Positions 17,960-26,512 of a stretch of DNA of 64,000 bases are shown here, in pieces. Below the pieces are notes generated by a model that worked only from the letters and a program-made list of their open reading frames with translations, ran no database searches and was not told the DNA's origin. Every line of letters starts with the position of its first letter. Position 1 is the first letter of the stretch. The stretch comes from Candidatus Poribacteria bacterium (lineage in GTDB: Bacteria > Abyssobacteria > SURF-5): positions 18,556 to 82,555 of the forward strand of contig JACRIR010000229.1 of assembly GCA_016215705.1 (NCBI GenBank), read 5' to 3'. The position numbers and the translations under genes are program-made.

Positions 17960-18085
17960 TAAGGTCTGTGGATAATTTTGTGGATGGAGGGTTCTGATTC
18001 CCCCTGTATAATGTCTCTAACTATAACTCTGACAATCTGTTGTGATAGAGTGACATGAATGTTGATAACTCTGTGGATGAGTTCT
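17960..18085. other. Cluster of DnaA boxes, possible replication origin
   Basis: TGTGGATAA at 17967-17975 is a perfect DnaA box on the reverse reading (TTATCCACA). TGTGGATGG at 17979-17987 and TGTGGATGA at 18072-18080 are one- or two-mismatch boxes in the same direction. TATAAT lies at 18007-18012. The 17708-18129 gap before dnaA is A/T-richer than its surroundings and has no gene. It also holds TTGTTACAA near 17949. This could be oriC or only the autoregulated dnaA promoter. Confidence 0.55.
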
Positions 18086-18129
18086 TGAGAACGTCCCCTT
18101 CAGTGCTTTACTGACCGTTCGGTATAGCC

Positions 18130-19188
18130 ATGCGAACCATGCATTCCAACCTCAATCCTCAATATACATTTAGTAACTTCGTTGTGGGTTCCTGTAATCT
18201 GTTTGCTCATTCAGCGGCCAAAGCCGTTGCCGAAAAGCCTGCTGAATTGTATAATCCACTCTTTCTGTACGGCGGGGTTGGCCTTGGCAAAACGCATTTG
18301 ATGCAGGCTATAGGCCACTGCGCCTTGGCCGAGCACCGGGGCGGATTGAAGGCGGCGTACCTGTCGACGGAAAGTTTTACGAATCAACTTATAGCGGCTA
18401 TTCAAAACCGGGCGACCGAGGAATTCCGGCAGAAGTTCCGCAGCATCGATTTTTTGCTCATCGACGACATTCATTTCATTGCGGGGAAAGATGCGACACA
18501 GGAGGAGTTCTTTCACACTTTCAATGCGCTGCATGACAAGAAGAAGCAGATCGTGATTTCCTCCGACCGGCCTCCAAAGCAGATACCAACGCTTGAGGAA
18601 CGCCTGGTGAGCAGATTCGAATGGGGGCTCGTGGCCTTCCTGGAGGCTCCCGATTTCGACACGCGGGTCGCGATATTGAAGAAGAAAGCGGAAAACATGA
18701 AGGTAGCGCTTTCGTCCGATGTGTTCGATCTGATCGCCCAGCACATCAGCTCGAACATACGCGAGCTGGAAGGCGCGCTGACACGCGTCGTGGCCACGGC
18801 GAGTGTGCGCGAAAAAAAGCTCACGACCGACCTCGCGAGGGAGGTGCTCGATGACATTATCAAACGCGCGCACGGCGCCGAGATCACCCTCGAGAGCATC
18901 AAGAAGATTTCGGCGAAATTCTTCGGACTCCGGGAATCGGACCTGACATCGGCCAGGCGTTCCCGGGCGGTAACGTTCCCGCGACAAGTTGCCATGTATA
19001 TGGGCCGCCGGCTTACCTCTGCGTCTCTGCTCGAAATAGCCGACGCCTTCTCAAGGAATGACCACACCACGGTCATGCATGCATACCGCAAGATTGAGAA
19101 CATGCTTCGCGCCGACCCGAAAACAGGAGCTATGGTCGAGAGCCTTCGCCGGCAAATCGAAGCGGGGGAAAGCGGCAAAATCCCCTGA
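18130..19188 (+). CDS. dnaA: Chromosomal replication initiator DnaA, short form without domains I-II
   Basis: AAA+ initiator that binds DnaA boxes. The 352-residue protein begins directly at domain III (NPQYTFSNFVVGSCNLFAHSAA). It has Walker A GGVGLGKTHL near residue 49, Walker B LLIDDIHF near 112, and the C-terminal DNA-binding domain with the signature RNDHTTVMHAYRKI. Full-length DnaA is about 450 residues. The N-terminal DnaB-interaction domain and linker are missing, and an in-frame TGA at 18112 rules out an upstream extension. DnaA boxes lie just upstream. It may be the main initiator in a reduced form, or a second DnaA paralogue with a full-length one elsewhere. Confidence 0.87.
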   Translation: MRTMHSNLNPQYTFSNFVVGSCNLFAHSAAKAVAEKPAELYNPLFLYGGVGLGKTHLMQAIGHCALAEHRGGLKAAYLSTESFTNQLIAAIQNRATEEFRQKFRSIDFLLIDDIHFIAGKDATQEEFFHTFNALHDKKKQIVISSDRPPKQIPTLEERLVSRFEWGLVAFLEAPDFDTRVAILKKKAENMKVALSSDVFDLIAQHISSNIRELEGALTRVVATASVREKKLTTDLAREVLDDIIKRAHGAEITLESIKKISAKFFGLRESDLTSARRSRAVTFPRQVAMYMGRRLTSASLLEIADAFSRNDHTTVMHAYRKIENMLRADPKTGAMVESLRRQIEAGESGKIP

Positions 19189-19260
19189 ACCACTCATTCT
19201 CAAAGTCGCTGATTCTTGCAGTGATTTCTTGCGCGAACCTCACGCAAACAGATCACACGA

Positions 19261-19352
19261 GCGCAATGAATTGCGCCCCTACAGGCATAAATGAAGAAAA
19301 TCGGGGACATGATGTCGCATCGTGTCCCCGATTTTCTGAGGCGTGATTCATA
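19261..19352. repeat. Composite repeat (families C and B), copy 1
   Basis: GCGCAATGAATTGCGC (19261-19276) is followed by a family B palindrome GATCGGGGACA-type at 19297-19335 and by a distal GCGCCCGAT. The whole stretch of about 90 bases recurs nearly unchanged at 33758-33855. No gene in 19189-19437. Confidence 0.8.
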
Positions 19353-19437
19353 GCGCCCGATGTATGCTGTCTGGTTGCGGCTATGCTGCGCTGAGACTCC
19401 TTGACTTTTTCTGCTCTCTTCTCTACCATTGGAATTG

Positions 19438-19941
19438 ATGAAGCATAACGTATTATTTATCTGCACCGGCAATTTGTGCAGGTCCCCCATTGCGGAGGGC
19501 ATCCTGAGACAAAAGCTGGCTGAACGAAAAATCAATTCGGTAGTCTCGTCATCCGCGGGCACCTTTGCGCTGATCGGGCGTCCTGCCGCCGATCTCGCAG
19601 TCAAAGTGGCTGCTGAGCAAGGAGTGGACATTTCCGGTCATCGCTCACGCCCGATTACAAAAAAAATTCTTGAGGGGGCCGACATCGTTCTCGGCATGGA
19701 GACCGATCATATTGTCGAGGCCGGTGTCGTAGTCAAAGATGGCGGAGGCAAGTACCGCTTGCTGTCCGAGTACGGACCCAAGCGCATACGCGGCCGCGAC
19801 ATTGAAGACCCATATGGTTCGCCCTATGAATATTTTCTTCACACGTACGAAATTATCGAGAAATGCGTGGAGGCCCTGGTCGATGACCTTCAGGACAAAT
19901 GGGGCTTGATGCGGCAAGACTGCCAACGCAAGCGCCAGTAG
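19438..19941 (+). CDS. Low-molecular-weight protein-tyrosine phosphatase family protein
   Basis: 167-residue cytoplasmic phosphatase of the LMW-PTP/arsenate reductase fold. The catalytic P-loop CTGNLCRSP (C-x5-R-S) is near residue 9 and the general-acid DP motif (EDPYGSPYEYF) is near 125. These enzymes remove phosphate from protein tyrosine or, in some lineages, act on phospho-arginine. The ORF is open to TTG 19429, but ATG 19438 gives the normal N-terminus MKHNVLFICTGN. No tyrosine kinase gene is adjacent, so the substrate is unknown. Confidence 0.85.
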   Translation: MKHNVLFICTGNLCRSPIAEGILRQKLAERKINSVVSSSAGTFALIGRPAADLAVKVAAEQGVDISGHRSRPITKKILEGADIVLGMETDHIVEAGVVVKDGGGKYRLLSEYGPKRIRGRDIEDPYGSPYEYFLHTYEIIEKCVEALVDDLQDKWGLMRQDCQRKRQ

Positions 19942-20044
19942 CGTGGCTGAATACCCCTTCGATACTCTCCTGTTCATGGCGGCGCGCGACCACGCGCCGC
20001 TGCGCGAATATGCAGATTCTTAACGGAGTTGTGGGATAGATTCC

Positions 20045-20085
20045 TTCCCCCCTTTATTCAAGGAGGGGCGAAGGAGGGTTTATCG
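20045..20085. repeat. Degenerate family D repeat
   Basis: CCCCCCTTTATTCAAGGAGGGG followed by a GAAGGAGGG run, just upstream of polX. The stem is weaker than at 4862-4909. Confidence 0.45.
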
Positions 20086-20132
20086 GACAACGCTGAATGT
20101 AAGCCCTCAAACGCAGAGGCTCCTTTTCACCA

Positions 20133-21836
20133 ATGAAAAACGCAGAGATTGCGGAAATATTCGACAAGATTGCGGATATTCTCGAGTTCAAAGGCGAGAT
20201 CGTATTCAAGGTGAACTCGTACCGCAAGGCCGCTCGGACGCTCCGAGACACAACCGAAGACGTTGCCGTCATCGCGGCAGGGAACCGGTTGTTGGACATG
20301 CCCGGCGTCGGCAAGAGCACTGCCGACAAGATCGTCGAATACCTCGAAACCGGGACGATAAAGAAATATGATGAAGAACGAAAAGGATTATCCGACGAGC
20401 TTATCCGGATGCTCCAGATACCCGGAATGGGGCCCAAGACCCTTGCCCTCATTCACTCGAAACTCAAGATAGACACATTCGAGGCTCTCGAGAAGGCGAT
20501 TCACTCGGGCGAGTTGACCGAGCTTCCCGGCATGGGCGCGAAAAAAGCGGAGAATATTCTGAAGGGCATCGAGTTGCTCCGCGAAGCCGCGAAACGGATA
20601 CCCATCGGGGTTGCGCTTCCGGTAGCCGAGGACGTTGTGGCGGCGGTTCTCAAGTTTCCGACTGTCAAGCGCGCCGAAGTCGCCGGCAGTCTCAGACGAA
20701 TGAAGGAAACCATCGGAGATATCGACATCCTGGCCTCATCCCCCGATGCGGTCAAGACCATCGAGGCGTTCACATCGCTCCCGCAGGTGAAAAGAGTGCT
20801 CGCCGCCGGAACCACAAAAGCGAGCGTGATTGTCGAAGGGAATAAGCAGATCGATCTTCGCGTCATTGAGGAGAACAGCTTTGGCGCAGCGCTTCAGTAC
20901 TTCACCGGCTCGAAGGCTCACAACATCAAGCTCAGAGATATCGCCAGAGGCATGGGGCTCAAGGTCAATGAGTACGGCGTCTTTCGCGGGGATGAGAAAG
21001 TCGGAGGCAGGGAAGAAGAAGAAATTTACGCCGCCGTCGGCCTGATCTGGATGCCGCCTGAGATCAGGGAGGACAGAGGCGAGATAGAGGCGGCGATGAA
21101 GAATGCCCTGCCCGAGCTTGTGACTGTCGGGCAGATAAAAGGCGATATGCACGTGCATTCGGATTTCAGCGACGGCAAAGCTGCCATCGCCCAGCTTGCG
21201 GAACGGGCTCAAGAGCTCGGATACAAATACCTTGCCGTCACCGACCATTCGCAATCTCTCAAGATCGCTCACGGTCTGACGCCGGAACGCGTGGAAGAAA
21301 AACGCGAGCTGATTCAGAAAATCAATTCCAAACTGAAGGGTCTCACGCTGCTGCTCGGAACTGAGATGGACATACTCTCGGACGGCGCGCTCGACTATCC
21401 TGAGAAGCTCCTCGAGAAATTTGACTGGGTCGTCGCCTCCATCCATTCGGGCTTCAAGCAGCCCCGCGAGAAGATCACGCAGCGAATCGTCTCGGCCATG
21501 AGGAGCCCTCTCGTCGATTGCATCGCGCATCCCACCGGCAGACTCATCGGCCAGCGTGCCGCTTACGAAGTCGACGTCGAGGAAATCCTCGAGGTTGCAG
21601 CGGAAACCAGGACTGCCATTGAGATCAATGCGAACTCTGAACGGCTCGACCTCGACGATGTCGGCTGCAAACGCGCGAAACAACTCGGTGTCATGCTTGC
21701 CATCGGGACCGATGCGCACAAGCTCGAGCACATGGACATGTTTCGGCTCGGCGTTGCCGTCGCGCGCCGGGGCTGGCTCGAACCTCCCGACGTTCTGAAC
21801 ACGCTTCCCTTGAAGAAACTCCGCCGAAAACGATGA
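20133..21836 (+). CDS. polX: DNA polymerase/3'-5' exonuclease PolX
   Basis: 567-residue family X polymerase with a PHP domain, involved in base-excision-type repair. An N-terminal helical domain (MKNAEIAEIFDKIADILEFKG) and helix-hairpin-helix motifs (MPGVGKSTADKI, IPGMGPKTLALI, LPGMGAKKAENI) lead to the nucleotidyltransferase motif GSLRR...GDIDIL (about 186-202). A C-terminal PHP nuclease domain starts DMHVHSDFSDG (about residue 339) and ends with conserved histidines (GTDAHKLEHMDMF). Length and order match bacterial PolX. The gene appears to stand alone. Confidence 0.94.
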   Translation: MKNAEIAEIFDKIADILEFKGEIVFKVNSYRKAARTLRDTTEDVAVIAAGNRLLDMPGVGKSTADKIVEYLETGTIKKYDEERKGLSDELIRMLQIPGMGPKTLALIHSKLKIDTFEALEKAIHSGELTELPGMGAKKAENILKGIELLREAAKRIPIGVALPVAEDVVAAVLKFPTVKRAEVAGSLRRMKETIGDIDILASSPDAVKTIEAFTSLPQVKRVLAAGTTKASVIVEGNKQIDLRVIEENSFGAALQYFTGSKAHNIKLRDIARGMGLKVNEYGVFRGDEKVGGREEEEIYAAVGLIWMPPEIREDRGEIEAAMKNALPELVTVGQIKGDMHVHSDFSDGKAAIAQLAERAQELGYKYLAVTDHSQSLKIAHGLTPERVEEKRELIQKINSKLKGLTLLLGTEMDILSDGALDYPEKLLEKFDWVVASIHSGFKQPREKITQRIVSAMRSPLVDCIAHPTGRLIGQRAAYEVDVEEILEVAAETRTAIEINANSERLDLDDVGCKRAKQLGVMLAIGTDAHKLEHMDMFRLGVAVARRGWLEPPDVLNTLPLKKLRRKR

Positions 21837-21859
21837 GGTCGCTTATTCATAAATTGTCC

Positions 21860-21889
21860 TTGACAAGTAGTGATATTCCGGTCTATAAT
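21860..21889 (+). promoter_or_regulatory. Promoter of the ArsR-family gene
   Basis: TTGACA (21860-21865), 18-base spacer, TATAAT (21884-21889). Transcription would begin near 21896, which places the true start codon of the regulator downstream at TTG 21937. Confidence 0.75.
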
Positions 21890-21936
21890 TGAATCGCAAT
21901 ATCGGGATTAAGCGAAATACCAGAGGTGATACCCGC

Positions 21937-22284
21937 TTGAATCAAGAACAGATTGTCAGGGTCTTCAAGGCCCTAGCCAATGAAAACAGACTAAGAATCC
22001 TTGAGGCAATCATTAGCAGCGACACTCCATGCAAGTTTTGCCCGGAAGACCTGGGCCTGACCGACATGAAACAAGGTTCCATCTGTTGCGTGGATGAGAT
22101 CGTCGGCCAATTCGACATGGCTCAGTCAACAATATCTCAGCACCTGAAGGAATTGTATGATGCCGGTCTGCTTGAGCGCCACAAGAAAGCGCAATGGGTA
22201 TATTACACGGTTAGTCGCGCAAGGTTTCAGGAAATAGCCGAATACCTGCGTCAGTTTTCATCGGATTTTGCGCGTAAGAAATGA
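21937..22284 (+). CDS. ArsR-family winged-helix regulator
   Basis: 115-residue metal- or redox-responsive repressor. The winged-helix core is RVFKALANENRLRILEAI... STISQHLKELYDAGLLERHKKAQWVYYTV. A cysteine-rich insertion near residues 29-50 (CKFCPEDL... SICCVDEIV) could bind a metal or metalloid. Start TTG 21937 is chosen because GAGGTGAT lies six bases upstream and the promoter -10 covers the earlier TTG at 21889. The adjacent dehydratase genes on the same strand begin 149 bases later, across an inverted AAATA-N4-TATTT (22310-22323) that could be an ArsR-type operator. The ligand is unknown. Confidence 0.85.
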   Translation: MNQEQIVRVFKALANENRLRILEAIISSDTPCKFCPEDLGLTDMKQGSICCVDEIVGQFDMAQSTISQHLKELYDAGLLERHKKAQWVYYTVSRARFQEIAEYLRQFSSDFARKK

Positions 22285-22432
22285 GATTCTTGTTGGCATG
22301 TAGTTCGATAAATAGCTATATTTAAATAGGCCAATAGACTAAGAGCTCATAATTTGGAAGGACAGCATGGGGTTCATCCCCCCTCTTAGCTACTAACACA
22401 AAGCGGTCCCCCAGCGGCGAGGTGATACTTCT

Positions 22433-23506
22433 ATGAACTCTCAAGACCCGGATGCTTCAATAAGCATCTCCTATTTCTGCTCGTGCGTTCCGCAGGAAAT
22501 CATCATGGCTGCCGGTCTCGCGCCGAAACGGATGATTCCCCGCGCGCGACCGTCTGAGGCCGACGCCTATATTCACCCGAACACATGTCCTTACGTGAAG
22601 AGCCTTCTCGCGTCGGCTCTCGCAAGCAGGGAATCTAAGACGGCGGGAGTAGTCTTCGCGAACTCGTGCGACGGCATGAGAAGGCTCCACGACATCTGGA
22701 GAGAATATGCGAAGACAGTTCCCTCATTGTTCATCGAAGTCCCCAAAAAGAGTGACCCCGATTCAATCGAGTTCTTTGGCTCTGAGTTGCGAAGACTTGC
22801 TGATAATGTGGAGACCGAATTCTCGGGATCACGAGTGACTGTGGCGGGCCTCAACGATGCAATCAGGGAGTGCAATCACATTCGTCGTCTGATGGCTGAG
22901 GTCTTCAGGCTTCAAAGAGATGCGGACTCTGGCGTCTCCGGCCTGTCGGTCTTCAACTTATGCCTCGAAGGCGCGGAGTCCGGCGGCCCCAGCCTTATGG
23001 AAAGATTGCAGAAGTTCGTCTCAGAGCCGAGGGAGAGGGAACCCGGCGGCGACAAGCCGAGAATCCTCCTGACCGGGAATGTTGTTCATCGTCCGGATTT
23101 GATTACGCTCGTCGAAGACTTAGGCGGGAGGCTTGTGGCGTTGGATACATGTATCGGGGCTCGACACTATGAGACGCTTGTGGAAGAGAATTCTGCAGAT
23201 CCCCTGACGGCGCTGGCAAGGCGTTATCTGCAAAAACCCTCATGTGCAAGAATGGAAGGAATCGAGCAACGCTTCCAGTATCTCAAAAGGATGGCAAGTG
23301 ATTCGGCCGCTGACGGGGTCATCTTCAGCGCCGTGAAGTTCTGCGAACATTATGCATACGAGGCGTCGTTAATGCGCACCACATTCGAGGAAGCAGGAAT
23401 CCCGTTCCTTTATCTCGAGAACGACTATGAGTGGTCCGGCGTCGAGCAGGCGCGAACGCGGGTTGAAGCCTTCCTCACAATCGTCGGCGGGAGGAGGTCT
23501 GAGTAG
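22433..23506 (+). CDS. 2-hydroxyacyl-CoA dehydratase family subunit (HgdB/BcrC-like), first
   Basis: 357-residue protein of the 2-hydroxyacyl-CoA dehydratase/benzoyl-CoA reductase family, which uses a [4Fe-4S] cluster to dehydrate 2-hydroxyacyl-CoA or reduce aryl-CoA. Family features include the N-terminal YFCSCVPQEIIMAAGLAPKRM, the cysteine motifs HPNTCPYVKSLL and FANSCDGMRRLHD, and the late VKFCEHYAYEASLMRTTFEEAGIPFLYLENDYEW. Good ribosome-binding site (GAGGTGATACTTCT-ATG). It is followed after one base by the second subunit. No ATP-dependent activator (HgdC type) is present in the window, so it must lie elsewhere. The substrate cannot be told. Confidence 0.88.
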   Translation: MNSQDPDASISISYFCSCVPQEIIMAAGLAPKRMIPRARPSEADAYIHPNTCPYVKSLLASALASRESKTAGVVFANSCDGMRRLHDIWREYAKTVPSLFIEVPKKSDPDSIEFFGSELRRLADNVETEFSGSRVTVAGLNDAIRECNHIRRLMAEVFRLQRDADSGVSGLSVFNLCLEGAESGGPSLMERLQKFVSEPREREPGGDKPRILLTGNVVHRPDLITLVEDLGGRLVALDTCIGARHYETLVEENSADPLTALARRYLQKPSCARMEGIEQRFQYLKRMASDSAADGVIFSAVKFCEHYAYEASLMRTTFEEAGIPFLYLENDYEWSGVEQARTRVEAFLTIVGGRRSE

Positions 23507-23507
23507 A

Positions 23508-24713
23508 ATGTTCAAGACAATGCTTGAGATGATGGAGCAACAGACGGCGTCCCTCCTCAGTGAAAGAGAAGACGCGCGGGCGCTGTGGTACAACGAGTGG
23601 GCAAGACTTTTCTTGAAAGCATACGAGCCGGGCAAGAAGGTTGTCTACACATCCATCTACGCTTTTCCCATGGAGCTTCTTGCGGCGTTCGACGTTGTTC
23701 CGTTTGATTTCGAGATTGCCGGCGCCATGATGGCCACGACTGATCTCGGGGTTCCGACGATGAAGGAGGCCGAGGATAGAGGATATCCGATGGATATATG
23801 TTCATTCCATCGCGCGGCTCTCGGCGCTTCCTTTAATGGCTATTTCCCTGATCCTGCGATTCTCCTGACGACTTCATACTATTGCGCCGGAAAGTCGAAG
23901 GCGAGCGAAATCCTTTCGCTGTTCCACGGAAAGGAGCATTTTCTTCTGTACGTCCCCGCAGAAATAAATAAGGATTCGATCCGCTACGTGGAAAATCAAC
24001 TACGTCAAATCGTCAATAAACTGGAAACCATCACAGGACAGAAGCTTGATGAGGACCGACTGAAAGCGGCTGTCCGAAGCGCCAACAGGGCCCGAAGCTC
24101 GCGATTGAAATTGCTCGATTTATTGAAACACCGCCCTTGCCCGTGGGGTGGCAACCAACTCATCGGATTCTCGATCAACGGCCTACTGTTTAACGGGACA
24201 GAAATCATGGAGAGGCTGAACGAGGCGTTCGCGCGCGAGGCGCAAGAGAGAATCAAGACCGGAAAAGTAAGGCCCGAGAAACACAGGATTTACTGGTTTG
24301 CGTGGCTGCCGACATATAAATCCAATCTCTTCGACATACTCAAGGAAAACGGAGTCAGTATTCCGCTTTGCGAAACTTTCAGGGTCTATTGGGATGAGAT
24401 TGATGAGGACCATCCATTCGAAGGGCTCGCGCTCAAGTGCCTTAAGAACCCGTTTGTGGGACCCGCATCAAGAAGAGTGCAAAGCATTGACAAGATCGTA
24501 GACGAATACGGCATCGACGGCACATTGCTCTTTGCGACGCCCGCATGCCGCCAAGCAAACAGCGCATACCGGGTCTTGAAGGATTCACTGGCAAAGTTCG
24601 GCATTCCGTTTCTTATGCTCAACATGGACATTGGCGACCCGCGCGGCTATTCCCCCGAGCAGACAAAAACTCGACTGGAAGGCTTCATAGAGCTTATGGA
24701 TCAGCATGGGTGA
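23508..24713 (+). CDS. 2-hydroxyacyl-CoA dehydratase family subunit, second
   Basis: 401-residue partner of the preceding gene. The family core is visible in VVYTSIYAFPMELLAAFDVVPFDFE, MDICSFHRAALGA, DPAILLTTSYYCAGKSK and the C-terminal LLFATPACRQANSAYRVLKDSLAKFGIPFLMLNMDIGDPRGYSPEQTKTRLEGFIE. Two such subunits normally form the heterodimeric dehydratase. The ORF reaches back to 23427 inside the first gene, but ATG 23508 follows GGAGG and the stop of the first gene by two bases. The run of 24714-25229 after it has no gene. Confidence 0.88.
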   Translation: MFKTMLEMMEQQTASLLSEREDARALWYNEWARLFLKAYEPGKKVVYTSIYAFPMELLAAFDVVPFDFEIAGAMMATTDLGVPTMKEAEDRGYPMDICSFHRAALGASFNGYFPDPAILLTTSYYCAGKSKASEILSLFHGKEHFLLYVPAEINKDSIRYVENQLRQIVNKLETITGQKLDEDRLKAAVRSANRARSSRLKLLDLLKHRPCPWGGNQLIGFSINGLLFNGTEIMERLNEAFAREAQERIKTGKVRPEKHRIYWFAWLPTYKSNLFDILKENGVSIPLCETFRVYWDEIDEDHPFEGLALKCLKNPFVGPASRRVQSIDKIVDEYGIDGTLLFATPACRQANSAYRVLKDSLAKFGIPFLMLNMDIGDPRGYSPEQTKTRLEGFIELMDQHG

Positions 24714-24823
24714 TTACGGGGACACTTCTACGAGTCTTTGACAGCGGCGGCAAGCGGATATGCGCGTGTGGGGTGTGGAACCTCGTGCCTTGCCGACAGG
24801 CCGAAGGCCAGAATCCTAAAAAG

Positions 24824-24901
24824 CATCGCGCCGCTGCTCCTTGCCTATCATTTCGTCCTATCCACATCTTTTTGTTAATGAATCAGGAGCGCGGCGCGAT
24901 G
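24824..24901. repeat. Inverted repeat with 16-base arms
   Basis: CATCGCGCCGC-T-GCTCC (24824-24840) and GGAGCGCGGCGCGATG (24886-24901) are complementary apart from one base and enclose 45 bases. No ORF inside. It lies in the 500-base gap after the dehydratase genes, which otherwise looks like decayed non-coding DNA. Confidence 0.65.
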
Positions 24902-25053
24902 TTCATATCGTATGCTTTAGCGGATTTGCACATTTAACAGTGCATTTAGTGTGCCATTCGCGAATAGGCGGATTACAAAGTCAGAATCTCATAAGCGTGA
25001 CTGAGTGGAAGTCGTTTTCGGTGAGTGGCTGTCGCGCCGGAAAGACTACCTTA

Positions 25054-25076
25054 TTTCTTGTAAGCGGTACAAGAAA
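25054..25076. terminator. Hairpin, possible end of the minus-strand peptide operon
   Basis: TTTCTTGTA and TACAAGAAA are perfect arms with a five-base loop. Neither side has a clean run of T, so a factor-independent terminator is uncertain. Confidence 0.35.
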
Positions 25077-25103
25077 CTTATTGAAACGACAAGGTGACCG
25101 GAG

Positions 25104-25144
25104 AAGAATCGGGAACACGATGCCGCATCGTGTCCCCGATTCTT
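25104..25144. repeat. GGGGACAC palindrome, family B
   Basis: Arms of 19 bases around CCG, with one mismatch (GGGAACACGATG against CATCGTGTCCCC). It lies downstream of the minus-strand small peptide ORF. Confidence 0.8.
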
Positions 25145-25229
25145 GAGAAAACTCTTGACTCGCTCCAGTTCCGGAGAGGAAGCTCCTTTCTCCCGGGACA
25201 AGGTCTTCCGACTCTGCTATGCGCGCTCA

Positions 25230-25292
25230 CTAGCACGAAGACTTACACTTGCATGTTCCGCCGGCCTTTTTCGCAACTTTGCGGATTTTCAC
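25230..25292 (-). CDS. Candidate radical-SAM-modified precursor peptide (20 codons)
   Basis: A minus-strand ORF starts at GTG 25292-25290 and ends at TAG 25232-25230. It encodes fMet-KIRKVAKKAGG followed by TCKCKSSC, i.e. a lysine/arginine-rich leader, a Gly-Gly and a tail with Cys14, Cys16 and Cys20. A perfect ten-base Shine-Dalgarno AAGGAGGTGA (25307-25298) lies five bases upstream, much better than those of its neighbours. It begins 50 bases downstream of a radical SAM/SPASM gene whose N-terminus looks like a peptide-binding PqqD domain. Short size, basic leader, Gly-Gly and a Cys core are typical of RiPP precursors. I do not recognise the family. It is too short for usual gene callers. 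Confidence 0.6.
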   Translation of the reverse strand: MKIRKVAKKAGGTCKCKSSC

Positions 25293-25342
25293 TTTTCTCA
25301 CCTCCTTCGCAATAGAGTAGGTGGAATGTTTGTCTTTTTCCC

Positions 25343-26512
25343 TTAACAAGGCAATCCGTTCGCCCCGCACATTACGGGGTCCTTTCCGAATCTGTCGCCC
25401 GCCATCTCAGCCCTGTACCTGCATCCCCCTCTGCACAGTGCAACCATTTCGCAATCACAGCGAAGTTGCTGGAGACTGATTCGCGGAATGTTACGCCACG
25501 CGCTTGCCAGCCCGTCGGAGACGCTTCCCGCCGGCGAGTTGGAGTAGAATCCACACTTGGATATCGTGCCGTCGGCCATCACCGCGCACAGGTGAGCTCC
25601 GCACGCGAGGTCGCCGTTTTCCTCGGATGAATAATGTGCGCCGCCTCCGAATGCGCGTTCGAGAAGCGGGCCCGTTTGGGCGGGGTTTGCCTCCAATGGG
25701 TGGCCTCGGCGCCATCGGCCTGCGTAGGCAGGCACGTCAATGTTCCATTCTCTGGCGCCGAACCCATTTACGATCCGCTCCAGATCATCGAAATCAGCGA
25801 TGTTATTGGCATGCGCCATCGTGGCGATGGAGACATCGATGCCCCATGTTACAAGGTTTTCGAGTCCGAGCAGCGACCTCTGATAATTCCCGAAACCTCT
25901 CAGCGCGTCGTGTGACGGCCCGACGCCGTCAAGGCTCACCTGCGCCTCGTGAGCTCGAAGTCGCTCGACCACGGAAGGGTCTTCAAGAGTTGTCCCGTTC
26001 GACAGGATAACTGTCCGGAACGAGTATTGCTCAAATAAGTCGTTGATCTCCCAAAATTGAGGGTGGAGAAGCGGTTCCCCGCCGGATATGAGCAGGCGAA
26101 GCCCCTGGAGTTCGTCAAACTCCTTCATGACTTTCGCAATGTGTTCAAACGGCAGATCGAGCGGTTGCGTTTCGCCAAGGAAACAGTGCGCGCATCTGAG
26201 GTTGCAGCGCGTAGTTATGTGAAGAAGCAAATACCGAAGCGAAGGGACGGGCGCCCGGCTTGTCTGTTTTTGAGGGGCGTAGTCCGATACATGTGAAAGA
26301 ACCCGTTCTCTGATGCAATAGCGCAAGAACTCCGTCTCGGCATGTGCGACCTCGGCCCCGTTTATCTTGACAGGCAGGCTTCGGACAAACTGGAGAGCTT
26401 CGTCGTCAAGCTCATACAGCTCATCACGAACGCGATCATAGACGCACGGCTTCTCGAGCAGCCTCAGCGAACAACTCGGGCTAAGCGCCAGATAAGTCGG
26501 ATCGGACTGCAT
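25343..26512 (-). CDS. Radical SAM/SPASM maturase with N-terminal PqqD-like domain
   Basis: 389-residue enzyme. Residues about 1-70 (LALSPSCSLRLLEKPCVYDRVRDELYELDDEALQFV) look like a PqqD/RRE peptide-recognition domain. The radical SAM cluster motif CNLRCAHC is at residues 103-110, with SGGEPLLHPQFW and the rest of the barrel following. The C-terminal SPASM region has the cysteines of two auxiliary clusters (CGAHLCAVMADGTISKC... CDCEMVALCRGGC... MCGANGLPC). Such enzymes modify peptides, for example by thioether or C-C bonds. ATG 26512 is preceded by GAGGAG with eight-base spacing and overlaps the upstream small gene by 32 bases. The likely substrate is the 20-residue Cys peptide just downstream. 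Confidence 0.87.
   Translation of the reverse strand: MQSDPTYLALSPSCSLRLLEKPCVYDRVRDELYELDDEALQFVRSLPVKINGAEVAHAETEFLRYCIRERVLSHVSDYAPQKQTSRAPVPSLRYLLLHITTRCNLRCAHCFLGETQPLDLPFEHIAKVMKEFDELQGLRLLISGGEPLLHPQFWEINDLFEQYSFRTVILSNGTTLEDPSVVERLRAHEAQVSLDGVGPSHDALRGFGNYQRSLLGLENLVTWGIDVSIATMAHANNIADFDDLERIVNGFGAREWNIDVPAYAGRWRRGHPLEANPAQTGPLLERAFGGGAHYSSEENGDLACGAHLCAVMADGTISKCGFYSNSPAGSVSDGLASAWRNIPRISLQQLRCDCEMVALCRGGCRYRAEMAGDRFGKDPVMCGANGLPC

Noticed and set aside
18112..18129. Upstream extension of DnaA to include domain I
   Set aside because: TGA at 18112-18114 is in frame and no start codon lies between it and ATG 18130.
20736..21731. 331-codon ORF on the minus strand
   Set aside because: Antisense to polX. 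No start context and no family motif.
24714..24937. ORF of about 130 codons at 24545-24937 and smaller ORFs to 25146
   Set aside because: They begin inside the dehydratase gene or in repeat-rich DNA, lack ribosome-binding sites and show no family similarity.
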